Shown in pieces: positions 19,401-34,400 of a stretch of 64,000 bases of DNA. How positions within the stretch are numbered: the first letter of the stretch is position 1; each line of letters opens with the position of its first letter. The stretch is from Undaria pinnatifida (taxonomy: Eukaryota; Sar; Phaeophyceae; Laminariales; Alariaceae), in NCBI GenBank assembly GCA_012845835.1, contig JABAKD010000023.1:62001-126000 (forward strand), given 5' to 3'. The position numbers and the translations under genes were made by a program. Under the pieces are notes generated by a model. The model searched no databases, was not told the origin of the DNA, and was given only the letters and a program-made list of their open reading frames with translations.

Positions 19401-22400
19401 CTACAAAATAATAGGTGGGTCCAACATAAGAACCAACAGACCGACAGGAAGGGTGGTCATCGTGCGCAGTGCGCTCATTATCGTTTCTGACCATCACTTC
19501 ACCTCCATGCATTTGGTTTTGGGCTTCGGCGCACGCCGGAAAACTCTTAGGTGGAGTAAGGAGCGGTGGTAAAAACCAAGAGCGCTGCCCGAAACCTGAT
19601 CCCGACCGACGGTTTACTGCGCAGTCTCCGGATCGCGCCGCCCAGTAACCGGGTGTCAAGGAGGATTTTTTTCCTGTCAATATTTGAGAAGATGCCTGTT
19701 GCGTTGTCACACACCCGGTATTATAAAAAAGAAACACTAATAACCGATCAGCTACTGCGTGCTAGAGCATGAGTTTATCAGCACCATCACGCACATCGAA
19801 CCTGGATTCGACATCTACTGGCGGCCCACATCGTCTTCAGTTTCACGCACCATACATGGAGTATATCGTATCGAATGGGAAAAAGATTTACGGGCAGAAT
19901 AAGTAAATACATGGTGTAGCCATACCAAGGTACTAACAATACATCGGGTAGACGAAACCAACCTAAGCCACTAAGTACGTAAATCATCAACTTACCTCCC
20001 ATGGTATGCCCAATAAAACGCGGTAGCTTAAGAATGACAACACACACGCACTATATAAAACGCAAATGCCGAAATTTAACGGGGTAAAAGAATGTGATAA
20101 GTCTAGTAACAGCAGCAATTCGAAATTAAAACTATTCATTCTAATCTACCAACATCAAAAATCACGAAGACGAATATACTCTACCAGATCCCCATGATTT
20201 GTATTTGCCTTTCGAGCCACGCATGCAGGTCCTACTCTTTATACGATCTACAACTTCCAGTTACTACGCTGCCCCCCCGCGCCCATATTATTAATAACTA
20301 TACAGTAGCGGCTGCGGTTTAGGAGAGGGTCGTGCGAGCCTGATATTACTCTCTTAAATCGGGACTTCTCTCATATCGTATTGGCTACGATATAAGAGAG
20401 TATTCTCTTGAACCGGCTGCCCGCTGCGCAGGGCATGGTGCTGTGTGGGTGTGTGCTCGTCTGTTGATGTGTGTGATGGCTGCGCGACTCTTCCAGAAAA
20501 AGCCCTATTTAAGAGAAAATCTCCGAAAAAAGACCAATTCTCTCTCAAGTCGATTTTGGTCGTGTCACGCCAGTTTGACTCTCTTAAATCGGTACTTTCT
20601 CTTAAACATTTCCTCTTAAACCGTTGCCGCTACTGTAGCACCATTCGTGCCGTAGCTATGATACCATTCATTACACTTTCTAAAACAAACGTTAAACCCC
20701 CCCTCCTCTCACCGGCAACAAGGTTATTTCTGTTTTAAAAGCTGGTGCGTTTCTCAGCCATGCACAGAAAAATAATGAATGCCTTCGCATCACCCTGTTG
20801 ACCCTGGAACTAACTACTGTAGGACTAAGGGGGGTCGCCGCCGATCCTTCCTGTCATACACCCCCCACGTAACACAAGCGGTCAGACAATCACACACAGC
20901 TTCCAAAAATGAGCTTCGACGAAATCCTCAGTCTCACAGCTGTACGAGCAGTGTTTTTCTTTAATCAAAATGATATGATACGTGAAATGTGGCGTCCAGG
21001 TTTTTTTCCTGAAGCGTGGAGCTGGTGGCATTTGCAAGTCGTAAGTTGCACAAAACCATGGACCTGTGTCCGCTTCACGTTTGGTAATTTTGAGCTAGCG
21101 AAGCGGGCGGAAGTCGCCCGCGGAGCGAAGATCCCCGTCTACACCTACCAAAAGGGGGGCAGCAAATGAGGGATGTCCAAAATCGATTCTTGATGCGATA
21201 CCAACACCAAAATAAACGTACCTCAGTGCTGGTCATCTCGACCCCCTGCAGCAACACGTCGTGGCTCGAGTCTCCCCCTCCTCCCCCCTCCTCTTTTGCT
21301 GAAACCACCGCCCTCTCCAAATTGTCCGCCACATCCAGCAGCTGTTGGTGATAAAGGGGTGTGTTAACGGAAACGGGCGGGGGGGAAATACACAGTACGT
21401 ATTACGGTATCAAAACAGAAAAAAGAAAACAAGCAATAACCAAACTCGAACAAAACTTCATTGAAAACGAGCAAAAGCGAACAGAACGCAGGAGGCGCAG
21501 GAGACGTGACCGCCCGCTCCAATGTGTCTTACAACCCCCCCCCCCTGGTGCGTGAACTAATATATTAAAAGACTTAAGCTCGTCTGGCGTGGACCGTGGC
21601 TAGCCGAGCCCTTCCCCCGATTTTTCGCTAGCCAGCGACCGTGACTGGGCAGCACCAGGGACTTGGAAACAGCTGTTAGCTTCTAACTTTTGGAGAGTAG
21701 CTTTCAGGACTGTCAGTTTGTTTGACCACACGTGAAGACGGTGACTCCAGTTTAGTGCGTCAACAAGTAGCTAGGATAAGTCGTCAGCAACAAATTTGTC
21801 GGCCATAACAGCTTGCCGCACATCATCAAAAGAAGGGGGCAAGCTGTTGTTGTTGCTCTGCTCTGCTTGCCTCTGCTGCCGCTGTTGTTGCTACTACTGC
21901 TGCTGCCTCATGACTCTCTGTAGCTTACCTTTGCCTAGCTGTAGCTGACCACTGGTAGGCCGTGGTGCGCGGTGTGCGGGTGGGTGTTTACTCTGTGCTC
22001 CATGCTTACTAGATAGTTCGAACAACGCCAGACAACATCGCAGGAAGAAAAAGCATGGGGGAACGCGGAACGTTCCTGCTCTGGTCGTTTTTCTCTTCCC
22101 TGTCTGCTTGCCTGCTGCTGCCCGTTTCCAACTCAAAAAAATACCCTAGTCTATCTCCGAGTGTTTTGTCCCCGTGTCGGGAGTGCGGTGCTAAATGCTG
22201 CTGCTCTTCTATTGCGGCCGCTGTCGTGGGCTCTTTCAGCTAACCCATCGCTTTGGCGCGACGTTTGGGCCAGTATTCTAGCTCCAAATCTCCAGTGATT
22301 GGGCGTTGCGTAGAATATTCTAGATGGGCCAGGAGAAGCTGGGCAGGGGTGCTCGACAACACGAAAAGCGACACCACACTCCTCACCTCCTCATGTCAGA

Positions 22401-25400
22401 ATTAGCAACTAACAAGCCAGTTGGGGCTGGACTTCTTCACATACATACCTGGTACGTAAGGTAAAAGTTTACCTGGTAATATTTTTCGTACTTTTGGTAC
22501 TTACGACTGAAAAAACATACCTAGTATTTTGTTTGGCTGGTTCTTCCAAAAACGCACGAAGATTGTTTGCAGGTGCTTATTCCTGCTGATTTTATTTTGT
22601 TCGATTTTGTCTCGTTATTTTTCGTGTTTCTTTCTCCGCCATTTGAAGTGTGCGCACCACGGCCTTATTGTGTGGTTGTACACAAGTGATCGGTTGTGCG
22701 CTACTTTTGTTACTCTGTGAATAAAATGCGTTCATACATGGTTGTAACAGGGTCGGGACGATAGAACACTCTTCTCGCGAGGTGAACAATCGAAGTGAAG
22801 TGAACACACGAAGAAACGGTAGTACGCGTTGCATTATGCTGTTCACGACCCCACACCACCACTATTGATAGTAGAAATGTCATACATTTTATTCTTGTCT
22901 GAAGAGCTCCAGTCTTGCTGCTTTGCCGGCGTTACAAAGAGCACAAAACAGTAGTAGTGAGACACTATATCTTCAACCGGAACCGGGAGTCCTCCACTGT
23001 AATAATGTAAGATACGCTGCACACTGCTCATTAGTGTGACTGTGACCGCTGCCTCGTGAGCTGTGCTACTACTACCATTATCCCCAAGTATTTAACGCCT
23101 TCACTACTGGAAACCTTTTTGGGGTACAGTTTTACTTGAAGTTAGTTTAGGGAGGGATTTTGGGGTTCTAGACGTGGTCTCATATATATACATATGCCTT
23201 CGCTCTCGTGCTCCATCTCTTGCGTCACTCTCTTTGGGTCTGATTTTCGTTTGTTTATTGCCGTTCCCGTCTACGTGATTATGTGGTAGTGGGTTTTACG
23301 CTCACTTTTTATTATCTGCCTAGCATTCCCCTCCTTCTATTCTACCTCCGAAGGGAGAACTTGTATGGGTATAATAGTTAGCCTCGGTTGGCACCGACGC
23401 TGAAAACAATGTATATATTTTGGAGTTGGCGTTGGTTGGCAACTACGCTCTAGAACATGCCAATCACTGCATGAGCTAGACAACCAGGGTACCGATTGTT
23501 TGTTTGTTTTTGCGGTTACCAGGATGGTCATCGAGTAAGGTAATATTGTGCGCGGTGGAGAACCCTAATGATCAACAAGGGGAATGATCGCATCACATAG
23601 TATTGCGAATATGGTAAGGCACCCACGAGGCAGTTACATAGTAACACCCGTTGCTGTCTCTGAAGTGGCCACACCAGAACATAAAGTATAACTCATGGGC
23701 GCTGTCATACATAGGCAAGAAAGTAGGCCCAAGGTGCCGAAGTCCGTCTTACTAGCGGTGCTTGGAAGGATGCACTTCACCATTCATGCGACTCGCCAAA
23801 CAACTCACGGCGCTTCGTGGATGATGCAAGCAATATTTGCCTCGTTGGTGAAAACCGGACGTGCTCCGTCCCGCCATAGTAGGAGTGCGAGGGTCTATGG
23901 TCATGCGACTACGGCCATGCACAAACTGAGTACCCCCCCCCCCCCCCCACCACCTCCCGCTGGTGCATGCCTTCACTTTATTCGCGCAAAGGGTTCAGCA
24001 ATCCCACCGTTCGTCCATTTGCATCGATTTTTGCCATACCGTTCTCTTGCACGTCTAGCGGAAGAACACTCAGAAAAAGCATGAGCACACTAAAATACAC
24101 CTGCATCCGCCAGCACGGATGACAGTCTACCACCGACGCATAGTTAAGCATGCTCCCCATCCAACAACAGATATGACTTGGACGTACATCCTACTCCTAC
24201 CTTGAGTTGACGTATAATAGAGTACCCACCTGCTTTGCGAAATATCCTTACATAAATTGCGATGGGTTATCTCTGATATCCAACACAGAGCTGGTAAAGG
24301 TATCCCTGTACGATGACGAATCAGCACGCACAATGGGTTTGCGACATATGCATGGGTATAAGGAACGGTCCCATGTGAACAACACTTACACGCACACGCC
24401 CGCCCCGCCGTCAATTACTGCTATTGATATCATTAACCCAAACATACCCGTTTCGAATATAGGCACATCATGAGGTCTACGCCCCTCTCCACCCCCAACC
24501 AACCTCTTCTCTCGTATCCTATGGCATCTCCCCCCACTATGCTGCCATGTTGTATATGCCTGTTTCGCGACCTTCTGCACGACGTATAGCCTAACCCCGT
24601 CCATATCCCTACCCCCCACTGTCCCCTCTCCTACCAGACTCTATAAAACGGCACAGTCTTCCCCCCTCCAATCCTCCCGCCCACCCTACCTCCTACCCCC
24701 TACCCCCTTCGTATCTACACTTACGCCGAACATGCCTACCTGTTTGGCGAACTCCTGCACGTCAAACCCCATCCCCCCCCCGCCCCCGTTCCTCCTGTCT
24801 TATCCCATGACACGTATTTCCCACCCCCAGTGTGCCAACCCCCCGATACCACAAGTAAGTACCATGTGCTATGGGGAACATACCTGCTTGGCGAACTTCT
24901 GCACGGCGTAGAGCCTAGCCCCCTCGGCATCCCTCTTCGCGATGGCTCGAACGTTCTCCATCTCCGCTGCAAGGTACAATGCCTTCCACATAACAATACA
25001 AAAACCGCCAAACGAAAATGAAACAGATAGACGAAGAAAAAAAAAAAGTTTGGGGCTGTTGGGTTGGCATTGATTCGCGGGATGTATCTGAAAAAATAGG
25101 CATTATTACGTAGAATCGATTGGGGTAGCCCCAGCCTCGATCTAAACCCCCACCTTGTTTATTTCCCTGCGGCAGTGACAGCTGGGACGAGCGTGTTATT
25201 GATAGTAACACTTTGCTTGCACCACTGAGTGTGGATGCAGAACGATTTAGGCCAATGGCGACTACAAAAAGGCGGACGTGCCATGATACGACCTGTTAAC
25301 ACGCATGAACAGCTAGATGACTGAAACGACATAACAAGCGCGACGAAAATATTGATTGGACAGCTTACCATTTTTGACAAAGTAGCGTCATTTTTTCGAT

Positions 25401-28400
25401 ATATTACTATTTCCTGTCTTTCTTGCAAGCAGTCTAATGTGCTGGATTGCATATGTCCCACGCTCGTATCCATTGCGTTTGACATTGCGTGGCCAAATCA
25501 TCTTGCTGGATTTTGCAATGGGTACCTCTGTCGTGCAGGTTGTGACCACAGAGCTAGGGGAGGCACCGGCACGGGCACTGGGTGTGCTGGACCAAGATGT
25601 GCAGAGCGTGGTATACGCCGTCATATACGGTAGTCCTCTCCGGGTTATTCTATAACTAAGTGAGCAATACCACTGCTTCCTTCGCATGCATTGCGATCGG
25701 GATAGCATGGCCAAACCATTTTTCTACTACCTTTGCAAAGCTTGTTTCTGTCTTGTAGTTCCACAATCTCGTCTCTTCAGGAGAAGTCATCGGCGCGGAC
25801 CCTGACTGGTTGTGCTCGATGTAGATGTCATCGGAGGATACCAGTTCGATATGAAGAACACACCCAGACGCCCTCACATTTTTGAAAACCAGTCAATGCT
25901 GTATATTTACAAGTTACGATACGACAAAACGCCTTATCACATCATCCAACCTTGTGACAGAAGCTGACGTATTAACGATATATTGATGGCATAATGCCAT
26001 TACTACAGCTGTAGTAGCATCATGGCGAATCTTTCTTGAGGGATCGTTAGCAACAGCACAGTGCACGACATTTTTCTCGGCATAACTACAATATCACCAC
26101 GAAAATACCAACGCAGCACATCAACACATCATCACATCATACAACCGCGTTGAACTTGATTATATTTATTCATGGTACGATTAGAGCAGTATGATATCAT
26201 GCGAGCATCATCTCTTTCATGAGAGATCGTCAGAAACAAACAAACAGAGCACAGAGGAAGAGATGACACACTAGTCGCGCAACACCCGAAGCAAGGCTTC
26301 TATTTCGAGATTTCAGCTCACGACAGGCCTTAAAGCTAGAGACACCAGCACACACCAAGGATAGCCAACGCCTATCCCGACAGGGCCACATGCCACCTGA
26401 ATTTACAAGACACCGCCGAAGGTTCAACGTCGACCCATGCCATAAGCGGCGAGGAATTGTACGTGATGCCATGGCGCCTCTCTTCGACAAGACGATGGTG
26501 ATTGCCTTGTCGATACGAGCTACTAGTGCTGGCAGGTGGCCACAAAGATTGATTTTTTGAACGGCATTTCCGTAAGTAGTTAACTGGGTTTACTTGCGAT
26601 TATCCAAGCAACTCTTGATTAACCACGAACAGTGCAAAATGGCGTTATCAAATCACCATGCCTCGGTGATTGGAATATGAGTACAAACAATAGCAAAAGT
26701 TATGTTTGTTGATCGCCATTACTAGTGTCATTTACGTTGATCGTTTTCAACATGCAAATCGATACTTGGTCTAGAGGTCAGAATACTGGACTCAATCAGA
26801 ATATATTTTACTTGAAACTAGTCAACCGCCACAACAATATACCGGATATCCAGCGCCCGTGCCGATTCTCCATCATAGAAAAGTGCAAGCTGTGTGTGCT
26901 TTGCTTCATAATAAACCATTCTATCTATCCAGCGACATCCAGCACATCTAGCGTCCGGACCAATTCCTAATCGCAGAGGGATGCATGCTGCGTGTGTGTG
27001 CTGTTCATGTCAAATCGTTCTTTCTACCCATCCACATCCGGCACATCCAGTGTTCTTGACGTTTATCTGTCCTTGAGAGATAAAAGCTCTGTGCAAGTGC
27101 TCCTTCACATGAGACCGTTTTTCTGTATACCCTAACCCTGAGCGTTTTTCCGTATACCTGTCGACGTCAATTCGTCAATCCTTGCCGATATCTAACCCCT
27201 AGCGAGACACAATGGCCACAAACAACGCCAGACAGATATACGCATCGCAACTACATCAAGCCCTCTACGGATTCAGAGGGAAATAATGTCGGAACTACTG
27301 GGAGATAGTAGCATCGACGCAGCCCGGGTTAGTTGGGCTTTCGTCAAATACCCACAGGTCGGACACATCATCTATCTATCCCCATTGGATGATCTACATT
27401 ATTCATGGAAGATCTGCATGGTCTAGCTCATGTTACCTTGTAGGAGCCGTACGATCTGGACGCCCTAGTGTAGTACAAGCTTCCTCGGTTGGATATGTAC
27501 ACTATAGATACGGATCCAGCGGACCGTCTGATAACGGCAGCTACGGGATGTATCGTAAGACAGGTGATCTGTACGGCCTAGCTCATGTTAGCGGGTAGGA
27601 GCCGTAGGATCTGCACGATCTAGCTCACGTTTCCCGGATTGGATCTGTACTCCACACACAGATCCCTCACAACATATCATAACGGCAGCAACAGGATCTG
27701 GATGATTTAGATTATCTAGATGCCAAAGATTATCTAGATCGTGATACTGTCAAGGGTGTACGAGTGTCCTAACAAAATTCAAGAAGTTCTTCGAGACCAG
27801 CGCTGTGTGTCACTCGTACTTTTACCGATGCACTCCCTCACTACTCTCACTACTCTCACTACTCTCACTACTCTCACTACTCTCACTACTCTACTACTAC
27901 TCTCACTACTCTCACTACTCTCACTACTCTCACTACTCTCACTACTCTACTACTCTCACTACTCTCACTACTCTCACTACTCTCACTACTCTCACTACTC
28001 TCACTACTCTACTACTACTCTCACTACTCTCACTACTCTCACTACTCTCACTACTCTCACTACTCTCACTACTCTCACTACTCTCACTACTCTCACTACT
28101 CTCACTACTCTCACTACTCTCACTACTCTCACTACTCTCACTACTCTCACTACTCTCACTACTCTCACTACTCTCACTACTCTCACTACTCTCACTACTC
28201 TCACTACTCTCACTACTCTCACTACTCTCACTACTCTCACTACTCTCACTACTCTCACTACTCTCACTACTCTCACTACTCTCACTACTCTCACTACGCT
28301 ACGACTACTCTCACTACTCTCACTACTCTCACTACTCTCACTACTCTCACTACTCTCACTACTCTCACTACTCTCACTACTCTCACTACTCTCACTACTC

Positions 28401-31400
28401 TCACTACTCTCACTACTCTCACTACTCTCACTACTCTCACTACTCTCACTACTCTCACTACTCTCACTACTCTCACTACTCTCACTACTCTCACTACTCT
28501 CACTACTCTCACTACTCTCACTACTCTCACTACTCTCACTACTCTCACTACTCTCACTACTCTCACTACTCTCACTACTCTCACTACTCTCACTACTCTC
28601 ACTACTCTCACTACTCTCACTACTCTCACTACTCTCACTACTCTCACTACTCTCACTACTCTCACTACTCTCACTACTCTCACTACTCTCACTACTCTCA
28701 CTACTCTCACTACTCTCACTACTCTCACTACTCCACTACTCTCACTACTCTCACTACTCTCACTACTCTCACTACTCTCACTACTCTCACTACTCTCACT
28801 ACTCTCACTACTCTCACTACTCTCACTACTCTCACTACTCTCACTACTCTCACTACTCTCACTACTCTCACTACTCTCACTACTCTCACTACTCTCACTA
28901 CTCTCACTACTCTCACTACTCTCACTACTCTCACTACTCTCACTACTCTCACTACTCTCACTATTCTCACTACTCTCACTACTCTCACTACTCTATAACT
29001 ACTCTCACTACTCTCACTACTCTCACTACTCTCACTACTCTCACTACTCTCACTACTCTCACTACTCTCACTACTCTCACTACTCTCACTACTCTCACTA
29101 CTCTCACTACTCTAACTACTCTCACTACTCTCACTACTCTCACTACTCTCACTACTCTCACTACTCTCACTACTCTACTACTACTCTCACTACTCTCACT
29201 ACTCTCACTACTCTCACTACTCTCACTACTCTCACTACTCTCACTACTCTACACTACTCTCACTACTCTCACTACTCTCACTACTCTCACTACTCTCACT
29301 ACTCTCACTACTCTCACTACTCTCACTACTCTCACTACTCTCACTACTCTCACTACTCTCACTACTCTCACTACTCTCACTACTCTCACTACTCTCACTA
29401 CTCCACTACTCTCACTACTCTCACTACTCTCACTACTCTACTACATACTCTCACTACTCTCACTTACTCTCACTACTCTCACTACTCTCACTACTCTCAC
29501 TACTCTCACTACTCTCACTACTCTCACTACTCTCACTACTCTCACTACTCTCACTACTCTCACTACTCTCACTACTCTCACTACTCTCACTACTCTCACT
29601 ACTCTCACTACTCTCACTACTCTACTACTCTCACTACTCTCACTACTCTACTACTACTCTCACTACTCTCACTACTCTCACTACTCTCACTACTCTCACT
29701 ACTCTCACTACTCTCACTACTCTCACTACTCTCACTACTCTCACTACTCTCACTACTCTCACTACTCTCACTACTCTACTACTACTCTCACTACTCTCAC
29801 TACTCTCACTACTCTCACTACTCTCACTACTCTCACTACTCTCACTACTCTCACTACTCTCACTACTCTCACTACTCTCACTACTCTACTACTACTCTCA
29901 CTACTCTCACTACTCTCACTACTCTCACTACTCTCACTACTCTCACTACTCTCACTACTCTCACTACTCTCACTACTCTCACTACTCTCACTACTCTCAC
30001 TACTCTCACTACTCTCACTACTCTCACTACTCTCACTACTCTCACTACTCTCACTACTCTCACTACTCACTACTCTCACTACTCTCACTACTCTCACTAC
30101 TCTCACTACTCTCACTACTCTCACTACTCTCACTACTCTCACTACTCTCACTACTCTCACTACTCTCACTACTCTCACTACTCTCACTACTCTCACTACT
30201 CTCACTACTCTCACTACTCTCACTACTCTCACTACTCTCACTACTCTCACTACTCTCACTACTCTCACTACTCTCACTACTCTCACTACTCTCACTACTC
30301 TCACTACTCTCACTACTCTCACTACTCTCACTACTCTCCTACTCTCACTACTCTACTACTACTCTCACTACTCTCACTACTCTCACTACTCTCACTACTC
30401 TCACTACTCTCACTACTCTCACTACTCTCACTACTCTCACTACTCTCACTACTCTCACTACTCTCACTACTCTCACTACTCTCACTACTCTCACTACTCT
30501 CACTACTCTCACTACTCTCACTACTCTACTACTACTCTCACTACTCTCACTACTCTCACTACTCTCACTACTCTCACTACTCTCACTACTCTACTACTAC
30601 TCTCACTACTCTCACTACTCTCACTACTCTCACTACTCTACTACTACTCTCACTACTCTCACTACTCTCACTACTCTCACTACTCTCACTACTCTCACTA
30701 CTCTCACTACTCTCACTACTCTCACTACTCTCACTACTCTCACTACTCTCACTACTCTCACTACTCTCCTACTCCATCATACTCTCTACTCTCACTACTC
30801 TCACTACTCTCACTACTCTCACTACTCTCACTCTCACTACTCTCTACTCTCACTACTCTCACTACTCTCACTACTCTACTACTACTCTCACTACTCTCAC
30901 TACTCTCACTACTCTCACTACTCCTCACTACTCCACTACTCTCACTACTCTCACTACTACTCTCACTACTCTCACTACTCTACTACTCTCACTACTCTCA
31001 CTACTCTCACTACTCTCACTAGTCTACTACTACTCTCACTACTCTCACTACTCTCACTACTCTCACTACTCTCACTACTCTCACTACTCTCACTACTCTC
31101 ACTACTCTCTCACTACTCTACTACTCTCACTACTCTCACTACTCTCACTCTCACTACTCTCACTACTCTCACTACTCTCACTACTCTCACTACTCTCCTA
31201 CTCTACTACCTCACTACTCTCACTACTCTACTACTACTCTCACTACTCTCACTACTCTCACTCTCACTACTCTCACTACTCTCACTACTCTACTACTCTC
31301 ACTTCCTACTCTCACTACTCTCACTACTCTCACTACTCTCACTACTCTCACTACTCTCACTACTCTCACTACTCTCACTACTCTCACTACTTCACTTACT

Positions 31401-34400
31401 ACTCTACTACTCTCACTACTCTCACTACTCTCACTACTCTCACTACTACTCACTACTCTCACTACTCTCCACTACTCTTCACTACTCTCACTACTTCTCA
31501 CTACTCTCACTACTCGCCCTACTCTCACTACTCACTACTCTCACGACTCTCACTACTCTCAACTACTCTCACTACTCTCACTACTCTCACTACTCTCACT
31601 ACTCTCACTACTCTCACTACTCACTACTACTCTCACTACTCTCACTACTCTCATACGCTCACTACTCTCACTACTCTCAACTACTCTCACTACTCTCACT
31701 ACGCTCACTACTCTCACTACTCTCACTACTCTCACTACTCTCACTACTCTCACTACTCTCACTACTCTCACTACTCTCACTACTCTCACTACTCTCGACT
31801 ACTACTCTCACTACTCTCACCTACTCTACTACTCACTACTCCTACTACTCTCACTACTCTCACTACTCTCACTACTCTCACTACTCTCACTACTCTCACT
31901 ACTGCTCTCACTACTCTCACTACTCTCGACTAACCTCACTCACTAGTACTCTGCTACTAGCTCTCACTACTCTCACTACTCTCAACTACGCTCACTACTC
32001 TCACTACTCCACTACCCTCACTACTCTCACTAACTCTCAACTAAACCTCTCCTACTCTCACTACTCTCCTACTCTCACTACTCNNNNNNNNNNNNNNNNN
32101 NNNNNNNNNNNNNNNNNNNNNNNNNNNNNNNNNNNNNNNNNNNNNNNNNNNNNNNNNNNNNNNNNNNNNNNNNNNNNNNNNNNNNNNNNNNNNNNNNNNN
32201 NNNNNNNNNNNNNNNNNNNNNNNNNNNNNNNNNNNNNNNNNNNNNNNNNNNNNNNNNNNNNNNNNNNNNNNNNNNNNNNNNNNNNNNNNNNNNNNNNNNN
32301 NNNNNNNNNNNNNNNNNNNNNNNNNNNNNNNNNNNNNNNNNNNNNNNNNNNNNNNNNNNNNNNNNNNNNNNNNNNNNNNNNNNNNNNNNNNNNNNNNNNN
32401 NNNNNNNNNNNNNNNNNNNNNNNNNNNNNNNNNNNNNNNNNNNNNNNNNNNNNNNNNNNNNNNNNNNNNNNNNNNNNNNNNNNNNNNNNNNNNNNNNNNN
32501 NNNNNNNNNNNNNNNNNNNNNNNNNNNNNNNNNNNNNNNNNNNNNNNNNNNNNNNNNNNNNNNNNNNNNNNNNNNNNNNNNNNCATACTCTCACTCTACT
32601 ACTCACTACTCTCACTACTCCACTACTATCACTCTCTACTCTACTCTCACTACTCTCACTACTCTCACTACTCTCACTACTCTCAACTCTCACTACTCAC
32701 TACTCTCACTACTCTCACTACTCTACTACTACTCTCACTACTCTCACTACTCTACTACTACTCTCACTACTCTCACTACTCTCACTACTTCACTACTCTC
32801 ACTACTCTCACTACTCTCACTACTCTCACTACTCTCACTACTCTCACTACTCTCACTACTCTCACTACTCTCACTACTCTCACTACTCCACTACTCTCAC
32901 TACTCTCACTACTCTCACTACTCTCATACTCTCACTACTCTCACTACTCTCACTACTCTCACTACTCTCACTACTCTCACTACTCACTACATTCACTACT
33001 CTCACTACTCTCACTACTCTCACTACTCTCACTACCTACTACTACTCTCCTACTCTCACTACTCTCACTACTCTCACTACTCTCACTACTCTCACTACTC
33101 TCACTACTCTCACTACTCTCACTACTTCTCACTACTCTACTACTCTCACTACTCTCACTACTCACTACTCTCACTACTCTCACTATTCTCACTACTCTAC
33201 TACTACTCTCATACTCTCACTACTCTCACTACTCTCACTACTCTCACTACTCTCACTACTCTCACTACTCTCACTACTCTCACTACTCTACTACTACTCA
33301 CTACTCTCACTACTCTCACTACTCTCACTCTACTACTACTCTCACTACTCTCACTACTCTCACTACTCTCACTACTCTCACTACTTTCACTACTCTCACT
33401 ACTCTCTACTACTACTCTCACTACTCTCACTCTCATCACTCTCACTACTCTCACTACTCTCACTACTCTCACTACTCTCACTACTCTCACTACTCTCACT
33501 ACTCTGCTACTACTCTCACTACTCACTACTCTCACTACTCTCACTACTCTCACTACTCTCACTACTCTCACTACTCTCACTACTCTCACTACTCTCACTA
33601 CTCTACTACTACTCTCACTACTCTCACTACTCTACTACTACTCTCACTACTCTCACTACTCTCACTACTCTCCTACTCTCACTACTCTCACTACTCTCAC
33701 TACTCTCACTACTCTCACTACTCTCACTACTCTCACTACTCTCACTACTCTCACTACTCTCACTACTCTCACTACTCTCACTACTTCATACTCTCACTAC
33801 TCTCACTACTCTCACTACTCTCACTACTCTCACTACTCTCACTACTCTCACTACTCTCACTACTCTCACTACTCTCACTACTTCACTACTCTCTACTCTC
33901 ACTACTCTCACTACTCTCACTACTCTCACTACTCTCACTACTCTACTACTACTCTCACTACTCTCACTACTCTCACTACTCTCACTACTCTCACTACTCT
34001 CACTACTCTACTACTACTCTCACTACTCTCACTACTCTCACTACTCTCACTACTCTACTACTACTCTCACTACTCTCACTACTCTCACTACTCTCACTAC
34101 TCTCACTACTCTCACTACTCTCACTACTCTCACTACTCTCCCTACTCTCACTACTCTCACTACTCTCATACTCTCACTACTCTCACTACTCTCACTACTC
34201 TCACTACTCTCACTACTCTCACTACTCTCATACTCTCACTACTCTCACTACTCTCACTACTCTCACTACTCTCACTACTCTCACTACTCTCACTACTCTC
34301 ACTACTCTCACTACTCTCACTACTCTCACTACTCTCATACTCTCACTACTCTTACTACTCTACTACTACTCTCACTACTCTCACTACTCACTACTCTCAC

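Noticed and set aside
25352-25655. Plus-strand frames near 25500 as a gene in the intron
   Set aside because: They coincide with a diverged tandem duplication; the second copy at 25700 does not keep the frame.
27741-31022. 1093-codon open frame (LTT/SLL/HYS repeats)
   Set aside because: It is simply the stop-free translation of the 9-nt satellite; register shifts with every non-9 variant and all sense frames are open.
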